A stretch of 64,000 bases of DNA, taken from the NCBI GenBank assembly GCA_023213395.1, contig CM041465.1, positions 35,595,741 to 35,659,740 of the forward strand. Direction: 5' to 3'. Source of the DNA: Cycas panzhihuaensis (lineage: Eukaryota; Cycadophyta). Of the stretch, positions 1-10,069 are shown piece by piece. The position numbers and the translations under genes were made by a program. The notes beneath the pieces are model-generated. The model worked only from the letters and a program-made list of their open reading frames with translations. It was not told the origin of the DNA and did no database searches. Numbering within the stretch: the stretch's first letter is position 1; each line of letters opens with the position of its first letter.

Positions 1-2117
1 TCCAGACCCTACAGCTCTTATTCCCTTTAGAGCTAAAGACAATATAGCTTTATCCTTCCTTTACTTAGCCGCAGAGGACAATGTGGACCAAAACATTAAG
101 ATTGCAAATACTTCTCATAAAATATGGATTATTATATGTTCCCTTTATGAGCGGAAAGACGACTCTAGAGCGATTATGCTAAAAGCACGCTTATATGCCA
201 TACCTTTTGTTGGTTCTAATCCCTCACATATGACAAAAGTTAAGTTCATTAAAAACTAGGTTAACACTCTTAGAGCTCCTCCTTCCAACTATGACCTTGT
301 TTCCAATATCGTAAACGCCCTTCTCTCCATGTACAATAGCTTTATCTCTCGCCTATCCAATGACTTTGCCACCATAGACTTCAATGCCCTAGAAGGATTG
401 TTGCCAAAAGAAGAAAGTATCCTGAATCATTAAAGAACATCATCTTTTTTTAACACTTCTCCCGCATTTGCAGCTTGAAATTATGGGAGAAATCAGTCTT
501 AATAGCAACCACTTGCCCAACAGTTTGGTTCGATGAATTTGAACCAACCACCAAAATACAATAGAAATTAGCAGAGAAGACAAAATGTCACCTACCTCTA
601 CTGTGGCAAACTTGGGTATGCAATCATAAAATGCAAAAGAAGGTAATCTAATTTGCAACCTTTAAAAAACTTAACTGGACAACAAGGAGGCCCAAATTTA
701 CAACAAAATATAGGCCTTGGTTAAGGTAATAAACAACAACAAAGAAATCAACCTAGGAATTACACTCAAGGCAAAAACAAGAATTTACAATAAGGAGGCC
801 ATGTGGCCAATACCCAGGCCGATTCCCAGAGCTTGTTCTTTGTCACACTCTTTTCTCATCATTCAAATAACTCCTAATCGATAGATTCTAGTGCCACTCG
901 TCATATGACAAGCATTGAAGAACTCTTGAAAGACACTACACCTATACAGATTCAAACAATAATGTTTGGTGACAATATTACGTATAATGTGAACAAGATT
1001 GGGAAAGCTCCCATAGCCTTGAAAATTTCAGATATTCTTCATCATATCAACAATGTCCTTTATGTTTCTAACATGAAATAAAACTTGCTCTCTATTAGTT
1101 AAATTGATAAGCAAAACTTTGACATACTCTTCAGCCAGAGAACATGCACTATTTCAGACCACTCAATTGATCAAGTAGTAGCAACATGACATGAAGACAA
1201 TGGTCTCTACAAACTTGATGGTGTCCTACTTTCCTCTGCACAGGATTTGAATGCGTGCCACCGTGTAGTCTACTCATGTAGATAAAGGAAAGCAAGTTGT
1301 TACAGATGACCTAACTATTGAAATGTAGGATGAATATTCTCGTAATTAAGATCAACCTACTAGAAAGTATACCAAGGATCAGTTATGGCATCAACACCCT
1401 AGTCATCTAAATATACAGTCTCAATCTCATGTTTAGACTTCAAATGGTACATGGGTTGCCCAAGATCAAATAAAATAAATGTTTCTGTGAAGCCTGCATA
1501 GTTGATAAACAACACAGGAAACCGTTTCAGTCCAAGCAAGCTTGGCATGCAACTGAACCATTGAGCTTAGTTTAATTAGACATTTGTGGACCTATGCCAA
1601 TGCCTACACTCAATGGCAGTTTGTACTTTATCACTTTCATTGATGATTGTTCTTGGAAAGTTTAGGTTTACTTTCTGAAGAACAAGTTTGAAACCTATGA
1701 TAAATTCAAAGCAAAAGTTGAAAACGAATCTAGCCTGACAATTAAGATATTGTGTACAAATAATGAAGGTGAATACGCATCAAATTATTTCACTAATTTC
1801 TGTAAAGAACATGTTATTAAATGCTAGTTCCTAGCTCCTTGTACACCTCAACAAAATGGTGTTGTTGAATGCATAAATCAAACATTGGTGAACAAGGCTA
1901 AAGCAATGGTCAAAGTTGCAAACCTTGTTGATTCATTTTGGGTTGAAGCTATTTCTATTGTTACTTATCTAACAAATAGGAGATCGACTTCAACCATTAG
2001 AAATGTGATACCCGAGGAGGCTTAGTCAGGACAAAAGCCTATAGTCTCACACCTTAGAACATTTGGATGTACAACCTATAAGTACATTGCAAAAAAAATA
2101 CAGAAAGAAACTTGATG
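1..2117 (+). pseudogene. C0 gag-protease-integrase remnant
   Basis: The gag part (UBN2-like, about 5-440) resembles the copia gag copies near 45.3 and 47.6 kb; readable pieces include ALSFLYLAAEDNVDQNI and CSLYERKDDSRAI. The protease site region IDSSATRHMT is at 881-910. The gag-pre-integrase motif LWHQHPSHLN is near 1383, and the integrase core has an Asp in DICGPM near 1579 and the Glu region TPQQNGVVE near 1850-1870. Stops occur throughout, for example near 258, 1081 and 1575. The reading is cut at 2117 by G1. These proteins would have packaged and integrated the element's cDNA; this copy cannot make them. Confidence 0.8.
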
Positions 2118-2122
2118 ATAAA
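2118..2122. repeat. Target-site duplication of G1, left copy (ATAAA)
   Basis: ATAAA here and at 8686-8690 flank the TG...CA ends of G1. Removing G1 and one copy restores the copia alignment seen in C2. Confidence 0.9.
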
Positions 2123-2538
2123 TGGGACGTATCTTCTCACAAGTGCTCCTTGAGATAACAGAAAAATGACAATTGCAACCACTTCGTTCTGCCCAATAAG
2201 GCAAACAAATTAATAGAGAATCTCGCAAGAACACAAGAGCACCAAATGATCACCAAAATAGAGAGTACCGCAGCACAATCTTTATAAAAGGTTACATCAA
2301 GCTAACCATCATTTGCAATCTATGACCCTTATATAGACAAAAGAGGGTCTCTCACATGCAATCCTAGTGGTGGCCTAAGCAACCTTACATTCTATTGGAC
2401 AGCATAACAATCTTGCATACTATTGGCCAGCTTATCGGCTCATGCACGAAGTTCCATAATTAACCTTATCTTTTAACCTCCTGATAGCTCTTCGTATAAT
2501 AGTGTTTTACATAACTTAGCGAGATGCGGTATGTAACA
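2123..2538 (-). repeat. G1 3' LTR
   Basis: 416 bp, beginning TG and ending CA. It pairs along its whole length with 8270-8685 at about 90% by eye. In element orientation it lies after the chromodomain and purine tract, so it is the 3' LTR. Confidence 0.92.
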
Positions 2539-2654
2539 AGTCCCCTCCCCTGAGATGTTGAGTCCTCGAGGTATGTGAGATGTGGATGTTTCTTGATAAA
2601 ATCATCGAATTCCCAAGTTGCTTCATCCGAGTTGTAGCCTACCCAATTTATCAA
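2466..2654 (-). pseudogene. G1 chromodomain, C-terminal end of integrase
   Basis: The peptide contains INWVGYNSDEATWE followed by an acidic, aromatic stretch. This matches the second half of a chromodomain as found at the integrase C-terminus of plant chromoviruses, where it targets integration to particular chromatin. The reading frame runs on into the LTR (2466-2538), which is common in this group. The N-terminal half of the chromodomain and its link to integrase are disrupted upstream. Confidence 0.75.
2539..2552 (-). other. G1 polypurine tract
   Basis: Read on the minus strand this is CAGGGGAGGGGACT directly next to the 3' LTR. That is the expected place for the plus-strand DNA primer. 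Confidence 0.8.
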
Positions 2655-3024
2655 ATATTCTGAAATGAACTGATTCTAAAAACGGCATTGTCTGCTAGCC
2701 AGTATACGTTTTGGAGGTATGGACAAGGTTTGCTCTTCATCCAGAATTGAAAGGGTTGTCTATGACATGGGTTTTGCTTAGACATTTTCAGAGACAGGAT
2801 ACGTAAAAAACATTATGGATGTTGGTGGTGGGGGGAAGGTCGAGAGCATATGCAACTTCACCAATACGTTTAAGGACTTTATAAGGGCCATAATATCAAG
2901 GGCTAAGTTTATGGTTCTTATGATGGCGAAGGGATTATTGCTTATAAGGTTGGAGACAAAGGAATACAAGATCACCAATATTGAAGGAGCGATCAAAACG
3001 GTGGCGGCCTACTAATTGTTTCAT

Positions 3025-3910
3025 TCAATTCTGGGCCATCAATAGGTTTTGTTTAAGGGTGTGGAGAATTTGGTCCATGTGCTGCAGTTTTTGTTGTATT
3101 GTTGCCGTGCGGAGGTTGGTAGCCAAGGTGTGGTGGGATGGCGAGGGATACCCATAAAGAGCCAAAAATGGGGATATTTCAATGGTTGAAAGATGTGAAG
3201 AGTTGTACCAATACTCAGTTAGGGATAACCATGATGTCCATTTAGACTGGTGGTCAGATGCAAAGCAACGTAAGTAGGTCTCCAGAGTTTTGTTAAAGAA
3301 CTCAAATTGGCCATCGATCTGTGGATGATATGCCGAACCCATATTGAATGATGTTCCTTATGCGTGAAATAGCTCCTGCCAGAAAGAGCTAGTGAATTTA
3401 AGGTCTTGGTCACATACGATAGTGGATGGAAAACCATACAAACGAAATATTGTCTGGAGGTAAATGTCAGCGATACGTGGAGCCTTAAAGGTTGTGTGGA
3501 TGGGTAAGAAGTGGGCATATTTTGTCAACCTATCTATGACTACTAAAATAGAGTCAAATTCGACAGATACTGGTAAGCCCGTTATAAAGTCCATGGCAAT
3601 ATCTTGCCACTTACCTTGTGGGATGTGCAACGGTTGAAGGAGGCCTGGTTGGGGTTTCATATCGACTTTGTTACGTTGGCATGTGTCACATTCAGAGACA
3701 AAGGTAAGGATGGTGGACTTCATTTCTGGCCAAAAGAAGTCAAATCATATCCTACGATAAGTTTTATCGAAACCAAAATGACCACCAAGAGGGGAAGAAT
3801 GATATCTTAATAAAATTTGTAGAACAAAAGATGAGTGGGGGTGTACGAATATGCGATTTGGTATAAGCGGAGATTATTATGGATATACCAATCCTTAGGG
3901 GTGTGGACCT
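3025..3910 (-). pseudogene. G1 integrase remnant
   Basis: Integrase joins the cDNA to chromosomal DNA. The zinc-binding end is seen as CDTCQRNK near 3690. The catalytic core starts with WQDIAMDFITGLP (first Asp) near 3600, followed by VCDQDLKF (second Asp) near 3410. The Glu region reads GSAYHPQIDGQFEFFN near 3310, with the usual Gln-Thr-Glu changed. At least one frame change separates the core halves (near 3360). Downstream, YPSPSHHTLATNL matches the conserved tail before the chromodomain. Confidence 0.8.
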
Positions 3911-3977
3911 TATCAACCCAGTGTGAGAAATCTGGTTAAGATTGGTTAGTCGCTACTAAGTCATGTATCCATGTCAG

Positions 3978-5355
3978 TTATGGGGAAGAAATAACATGAA
4001 TGGTGAGGTCCTCAGTGTGACAGGTGTTATCGTCAAGTGTAGGGGAAGGTAGCCTCGAGAGAGCATCTGCCACAATATTATCTTTCCCCTTTTTATATGT
4101 GATTGTAAAGTCAAAAACTTGGAGGCAATCAACCCATTTAGCCAGCTCTTCCAAGAGGACCGATTGATCTAGTAAGCGGCGAAGGCTATAATGATCAGTG
4201 AGGATAGTAAATTTAGAACCAAATAGATACTGTCGCCATTTGTCAATAGCGTGGAGGATGGCCCGCATTTCTTTTTAATAGGTAGACAATCTACACTCAT
4301 GATCTTTGAGTTTTCGACTTTCAAAGGCGATGGGGTGGAAGTCTTGCATTAAGACTGCACCTAGTCCAAACCTAGAGGCATCGCATTCTAATTGGAAAGC
4401 CCGAGTAAAGTCAGGAGAAGCCAAAACTGGGGTGGTTGTCATGACCCCCTTTAGATGGAGGAAGGCCTCATTGGATGAGGGAGACCAATGGAAGGAATCC
4501 TTCCGAAGTAAGTGGGTTAAGGGGGTGGTTAGTGTGACATAATTTCGAACGAACCGATAATAAAATCCGGTAAGCCCTAGGAAAGCCCGCAATTGGGTCA
4601 GGGTTTTTGGGGTTGGCCAATTGGTGATGAGAGAGATTTTATCGGGATCCACCTGAACCCCTACAAAGGATATAATATGACCAAGGTATTGTAGTTCAGA
4701 CATCCCAAACTCACATTTGGAGAGTTTAGCATATAGTTTATTCTTGGCCAAGATTTGAAGAATTGTTTCTAGATGCGGGATGTGAGCAAACATGTTTGAG
4801 CTATAGATAAGAATATCGTCGAAGAAGATGATGACAAATTTTCGCAGGTATGGGGAAAACATCTTGTTCATGAGGGCTTGAAAAGTAGCCAGAGCATTAC
4901 ATAGGCCAAAGGGCATGACCTAGAACTCAAGATGGCCATGGTGGGTTTGGAAAGTCGTTTTATGTTGATCCTCTGACAAGATAGGGATTTGGTAATATCC
5001 TGACTGTAAATTGAGTTTGGTAAAAATTACAACACCATGGATCTCATCTAACATGTCATCAATTCGTGGCGTGGGGAACTTGTTTTTTTTGGTGATTTTG
5101 TTGAGCGCACGATAGTCAATGCAAAGTCGAAAAGAGCCATCCTTTTGCGAACTAGAACGATGGGCGCCGCATACGGACATTTACTAGGTTGGATGATGCC
5201 CATGTCCAACAATTCCCTGGTGATTTTTTCGATTTCATTTTTTTGGAAATAGGAGCTCCTATATAGTCAAAGGCTAATCGGGTTGTGTGAATTTTGTAAC
5301 TCAATAGTATGATAACAACCTCAATCAGGTGGGGGGCTGGCAGATAACGGAGCAA
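3978..5355 (-). pseudogene. G1 reverse transcriptase and RNase H remnant
   Basis: The reverse transcriptase begins near 5170. It has RLCIDYRALNKITKKNKFPTP, then KLNLQSGYYQIP near 5000 (the usual Asp replaced by Asn), PFGLCNALATFQALMN near 4910 and the active site FFDDILIYSS near 4810. RNase H follows with ECDASRFGLGAVLMQDF near 4375 and ends with KKGKDNIVADALSRLPSP near 4080. A stop lies near 4270-4274 and frame breaks occur around 4920 and 5160. Together these would copy the element RNA into DNA. Confidence 0.85.
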
Positions 5356-5484
5356 ATACAGATTGGTATCAGTCCAATACTTGTTGAATATCGGGGTGAA
5401 TACCTGATGGGGCCTGGATATGGTTGAGACGAATGATATATCCTATATTACCATTGAGTTATCGGCGCATTCAGGTGGGTGAGA

Positions 5485-6201
5485 TTACTTTGTTTGGGGG
5501 GGGGCTTGCATCCCATAAAGTTTATGTGAGTGGCCCATGTGATCTTTGAACATAATGAATGGGGCCTTTGGTGAGTTATTAGTGTTGTAAGTTCCTAGAG
5601 TCTGGAGCAATTGTACGCCAAGAATTGCATCTGACCCACCTATGGACGGAGCATAAAAATCAGAGACAAGGGTATATGAGCCAATGTGAACCGTGAGGTT
5701 TTTTATTGTTCCTGGACAATGAAGGGTGTGATGACCAGGTAAGGAGAAGGTAAAGCCTGTTTTAGGTTCTATGTAAAGATTCAACTGTCGAGCAATGGAG
5801 ATATCAATGAAATTTAGTGACGTGCCACCATCGATCAAAATGGTAATTGGGGTTTTTTGAAGTACTCCTTTGACTCGAAGCAGTTCAGGACATGTGGTGG
5901 AGGTAACGACTGATAAGGAAACTTCAAGTTCAAGATTTGGAGGCAACTTGTCAGCAGGGTGGTCTTGGGGTTCATCAACATAGTCGTGCTCGATCTTAGG
6001 GTCATCCTCCAAAGATAAGCCAGGGTCAATTGTGAAGAGCAACTTCTTGGCTTTGCAGATTCTACTGTGACCAGAGATCCATTTTTCATAACATTGCATA
6101 CATAGACCGGCTTCCCAACAACTATGTGCCTCTGTTGGAGAGATGTGGATGGACTTTGAAGACAGTTCCTCAGTGTACTGCTCGAGAGATGTAGATGGCA
6201 T
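5485..6201 (-). pseudogene. G1 gag end, zinc finger and aspartic protease (239-codon open frame)
   Basis: The N-terminal part holds the chromovirus-type zinc finger GLCMQCYEKWISGHSRICK (about residues 35-50). Its long C-x2-C-x7-H-x3-C spacing is usual for this branch. The protease follows with ITILIDGGTSLNFIDISIA, where the usual Asp-Ser-Gly is Asp-Gly-Gly, and ends with the GGSDAILGVQLLQTLG motif. The frame is open for 238 residues, so it is the best preserved part of G1. It is separated from gag and RT by frame breaks. Confidence 0.8.
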
Positions 6202-7105
6202 GTCATCTGGTCCTGGGTGCGATCGTTGGTAGTCAGTTGGGCATGGTCTTTGGGACTAGGCAATATCAGCTTGTCGGGATCGTGAAAGCCAGGTGGAGTC
6301 TCATCTGAATGGAGGAGGCCTTTCTGCAACAAACTCAGCTTCTACTACTTTAGCCATGTTAATTGCATCTTTGAGAGTAGATAGGAAGACCGTCTTCAGG
6401 TGCATTTGGATGCATTCTTTAAGCCCAAACATATACGCATCTATCTCTATCTGTTTATCAAGTTGTTGATCAACCCAATTACGTAGACATTGGAACTCAT
6501 CAGTGTATACTTCGACAAAGGATACTTGTTTTAACTGTGTCAATTGTTTGAAAAAATATTGGTTCCAAGTGTCTTCATACTGCTCGAAAAAACAGGTAGA
6601 CAAGTGTGCCCAAGACTGGCTAGAAGGGTACTCTCGCTTCCACCATCGGAACCAATGGTGTGCCTTCCCATCTAAGTAGATAGAAGCAAATGTAAGTTGT
6701 TCATTTACTGACATTGGGTTGAGTGTAAAGTAGGACTCTAATTTACTAATCCAACTTCGTGCACTGTCCTTGTTGAGATCTGGATCAAATGTCGGTGTGT
6801 TGATCTTATGAAAATGGTTGCTGCTGACGTGGAGGCAGAGTCACGGTTTGATGTTGTGCAGGGCCGACTGAAGAGGAGGTTGTTGGTGGCTTAGGAGAGA
6901 AGTTGTTCAACCTCTAAAGTACCCATTGTATATCAGAATGGGATGCTAGGGTTGACATGTTTGTGTGAAATTCTATCTGTATCGCAGTTACTTCATTTTT
7001 AACTTCCTCATGCATGTGGTCTAAATCTTGCTTGATTTTTTCTTGAATGTTGGTGACTTAGGTCTTGAGTGCTGAGATTTTGTCACTATTGCTTGGAGAA
7101 GCCAT
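6202..7105 (-). pseudogene. G1 gag capsid remnant
   Basis: Gag forms the virus-like particle. The likely start is the ATG at 7105 (minus strand), reading MASPSNSDKISALK, with a stop a few codons later. The capsid-like region is open from 6714 to 6301 and contains LTFASIYLDGKAHHWFRWWK and FFEQYEDTW, typical of the retrotransposon gag family. A frame break near 6300 separates it from the zinc finger. The roughly 1.15 kb between 7106 and the primer site is an untranslated leader without a gene. Confidence 0.75.
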
Positions 7106-8254
7106 GGAGAAAGGGCATAAAGAGGCGGGAATAGGTAGAAAGAAGGGGAATGAACGAAGTGGAAAAGATCAAGAAAGAACAGGACGTGAGAATTAGGGAG
7201 TTGTTAAGGGAAAGAGAAGGGGGCAAATAGGGAGATTGTGGGTCATCTGCACATTGACCCCAAAAATTTACATAAGCAAGATATCAGATTCACTTGAACA
7301 AGTGCAAAAAGCTCGTTTAGATGGGGTATATGAGGTGTAAGGGGAGTTAGGGGTGGTGGGCCCACCAATGACCAGATACTGAAAAACGTGAAAATCATTG
7401 ATATGTACTAACCTAGTGCAAATTGACCAGTATGATGTGATGATCGAAATGAGGTATATAAGTTGTAAGGGTAAATTTTTTTACTGTGAATTTTTTTTTT
7501 TTCCTTTTCTATGGTGAGCCTAATTGTGCTAAGAGGTTCTGAGTTCAGGCAGTAAGAGAAATTCTTTTTTTCCCCAAAATATGAGGTGACTTGTAGTCTG
7601 AATCCAGAAGTGGAATATGTATATCAGAGTATCCTACCAACCACTAAACAAGGTGTGCTTGGTCTTATAGGCCTACCAATAAACTGTTGAAGTTCGGGGC
7701 GGGTAGCTTCATGGCGCTAATCGCTAACCACTGCACTGCAAGACTTCAGCGGTCAATAGTTTGCCTATGCTAGGAAAGAATTGGGACCTAAAGGGATCCT
7801 CCTATATACTGGAAGGTACGTGGAGGCACACTTTTGTAGCCAGGTTCTGTCTAGGGCTTGGTTCAGGAGTGTTATCTCCAGTCCTTCGTGCAAGGGGCGG
7901 AAAAGCCACCCTGTGATATTTAAAGACCCCCAGTACAGGGTGTCTACCTAACTACTTGGGTAGCTGCCCAACAGTGTTATCTACCCTTGAGATATAATTC
8001 AATACAAAAATTGAAATACAGAAATAAAATTAAAACTAGATTAAAAACAAAAAGATAAAGTACTGACGTTACCTAGGGGAAGAAATTCCCCTCTTCTCCC
8101 AACTCTTGGACTATCTTGGTACCATTCCTCAATCTCCGTGGAGAGAGTACTAAACGAAGGTCTTTCCTCGATCTCTACTAGGGTAGAGAGTACTCAATCC
8201 AATAGGAAAAAAAAAAAATCTGATTTTCTAGGCAGCTTCCCACGATCGCAACAC
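7106..8254 (-). other. G1 untranslated leader
   Basis: This 1.15-kb stretch lies between the primer site and gag. It holds homopolymer runs (T near 7490, A near 8209) and no open frame with a recognisable product. Confidence 0.6.
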
Positions 8255-8267
8255 GGTTCTGATACCA
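8255..8267 (-). other. G1 primer binding site (initiator-Met type)
   Basis: Read on the minus strand it is TGGTATCAGAACC, two bases after the 5' LTR. It resembles the TGGTATCAGAGC site complementary to plant initiator Met-tRNA, with the end altered. Confidence 0.85.
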
Positions 8268-8269
8268 CT

Positions 8270-8685
8270 TGGGACATATCTTCTCACAAGTGCTCCTTGA
8301 GATAACAAAAATATAATAATCACAACCACTTCGTTCTGCCCAACAGGGCAAACAAATTAACAGAGAATCTCACAAGAACACAAGAGTGCTAAATGATCAC
8401 CAAAATAGAGAGTACCACAACACAATCTTTATAAAAAGTTACATCAATCTAACCATCATTTAGAATCTATGACCCTTATATAGACAAAAGAGGGTCTTTT
8501 ACATGCAATCCTATTGGTAGCCTAAGTAGCCTTACATTCTATTGGATGGCATAGCGGCCGTGCATACCATTGGTCAGCTTATCGACTCATGCACGAAGTT
8601 TCATAATTAACCTTATCTCTTAACCTCCTGATAGCTCCCCATATAATAGTGTTTTACATAACTTAGCGAGATGCATTATGTAACA
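8270..8685 (-). repeat. G1 5' LTR
   Basis: 416 bp, TG...CA ends, paired with 2123-2538. It is the 5' LTR in element orientation because it adjoins the primer site. Confidence 0.92.
8475..8484 (-). promoter_or_regulatory. TATA-like box in G1 5' LTR
   Basis: The minus strand reads TCTATATAAG inside the 5' LTR, a plausible pol II TATA box for the element transcript. The same motif is present in the other LTR. Confidence 0.5.
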
Positions 8686-8690
8686 ATAAA
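8686..8690. repeat. Target-site duplication of G1, right copy (ATAAA)
   Basis: Exact match to 2118-2122, directly after the LTR end TAACA. Confidence 0.9.
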
Positions 8691-9462
8691 AGCATGAAGT
8701 GTATCCTCATAGGCTACATACCCTAGTGCAAAGCTTACAAGGTGTATGACCCTGTTGAAAGACAAGCATACGCATCTCAGGATGTTATATTTGCAGAAGA
8801 CAATCAGGACTTGGATCAATCTCAACTATAGTTCCTGGTAAATGATGATGTTGATGCTTCAAAAGCTCCTCCTGCACCAATTATGGACCCTTTTGCTTCT
8901 TCAACTTCATATAGGTTCATCATATGCTCCTCTTGCATCTCCATTTACTTCTACAACAACCTTTGCATTGCCACCTTTGTCTTCAAATGATATACAAGTT
9001 GAAGCTGAGAGTATTAAAAAATTTCCTAAGTGGTATTTGCAAGTTATGACACATGCACCATCACCTCCTACAAAAGCAAAAGGACAATCAAAGTATAGGC
9101 ATACTACAAACTTTGCTCTAATGACGCAAGTTCTCAATGCTCTTGAGCCTTCCACCTTTGAGGAAGTAGTCAAAGACCAAACATGACAGGTTATTATGGA
9201 TGAAGAGATGTAATCCATACTGAAGAATGATACTTGGAAGCTCATTGAATTGCCTTCAGGAAACAAGCCAATTGATTATCATTGGCTTTACAAAACAAAG
9301 ACACCAATTGCAAGAACAAAACACAAAGAAGTTAATCTTGTGTATAGACCGACTGAAGACCAAGTTATAGATATCTTCACCAAAGCACTTGGTAAATTGA
9401 AGTTTAAAAGGTTTTGGCATGATCTCGACATTAGGATTAATGAAGTTGTCATTAACAAAGGA
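8691..9462 (+). pseudogene. C0 integrase tail, linker and deleted RT/RNase H
   Basis: Just after G1 the sequence encodes a degraded copy of the integrase tail (KAYKVYDP-like). A proline-rich linker and the RT start follow (TNFALMTQVLNALEPSTFEEVVKDQT near 9110-9180, HWLYKTKT near 9280). By about 9310 it is already in the RNase H C-terminus, with RPTEDQVIDIFTKALGKLK near 9350. Compared with C2 (54.1-55.7 kb), more than 1 kb covering the RT active site and RNase H is missing. This copy could never have been autonomous after that deletion. Confidence 0.8.
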
Positions 9463-10057
9463 TGTTAAAATATATTGACACCTTCATGTACTTTTGTGTA
9501 AAAGTATAAATGTATTCAAGTGATGACTTAATATTGTACTTCCTAGTTGAGGGTCATCACCCCACCTTAGCCTTATAACCATCCAATAAGTTGTGTGCAA
9601 TATAAGGCCCAATAAAATGTGAGCATGTGAGGTCCAATTCACATCCTCCATTTACAAAATATTAGACATCGAGCCCTCTATAAATTAAGGCCATATCTAA
9701 ACCCATCAACTAGCATGAGTTGTGTTTTTGGTGAGAGTCGAAACTCTGCCAAACTTCTGTATCAGTCATCAACTAATTTGATCTGTCATTATTTTGGGTT
9801 AGAGTCAATTTCTAATCCTCCTCCTTCATATTGTGTTCATTTGAATGTGTTCATAATATCTTGTTATGAGTTTATGTTTGTTTAATACAAGAGAGTAAAG
9901 ATCCTATTGTGTTTTTCAATAATTAGATCAAATCTAGTTATGTCAGTTACTTTGATATTTCATCAATAATATGAATTGAATATTCATGATATTTTGATAG
10001 TTAATCCTGTATTGTTAGGTCTCCATTCTTGTTACATAGAATATTTAATAGCTTACA
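9463..10057 (+). repeat. C0 3' LTR (probable)
   Basis: It begins TGTTAAAATATATTGACACC directly after the purine-bearing end of the coding remnant, and it appears to end ...AATAGCTTACA at 10057. The start resembles the C2 3' end near 55727. The other LTR is outside the window, so the end is inferred from the primer-like site that follows. Confidence 0.6.
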
Positions 10058-10069
10058 CGGTATCAAAGC
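10058..10069 (+). other. Primer-binding-like site right after an apparent 3' LTR
   Basis: CGGTATCAAAGC differs from the initiator-Met site TGGTATCAGAGC at two positions and sits directly after the LTR end. A primer site belongs after a 5' LTR, so either this LTR served two elements in tandem or the match is chance. Confidence 0.4.

Larger units (their letters stand above)
2123..8685 (-). mobile_element. Ty3-gypsy chromovirus G1 (6.56 kb, complete but mutated)
   Basis: The element has two 416-bp LTRs, an initiator-Met-type primer site, a purine tract and minus-strand domains in the order gag, knuckle, protease, RT, RNase H, integrase, chromodomain. A perfect ATAAA target duplication flanks it. 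The chromodomain and the single long-spaced zinc finger suggest the Tekay-like chromovirus branch (inference from family knowledge). The LTRs differ at roughly one site in ten by eye, so the insertion is old. It lies inside copia relic C0. Stops and frameshifts break every coding domain. Confidence 0.92.
1..10057 (+). mobile_element. Ty1-copia element C0 (relic, split by G1)
   Basis: This is a degenerate copia-type LTR retrotransposon whose 5' LTR lies outside the window. Its order is gag, protease, integrase, reverse-transcriptase start and 3' LTR, all on the plus strand. G1 interrupts it between 2122 and 8691, and the copia reading resumes exactly after G1's second target duplication. Most of reverse transcriptase and RNase H is missing: near 9300 the sequence jumps from the RT start to the RNase H C-terminus. 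Domain order gag-PR-INT-RT defines copia and separates it from gypsy. The many stops make it inactive. Confidence 0.85.

Noticed and set aside
10058-10069. Intact second copia element starting here
   Set aside because: Beyond the primer-like site no gag or other copia motif follows in the next 2.5 kb.
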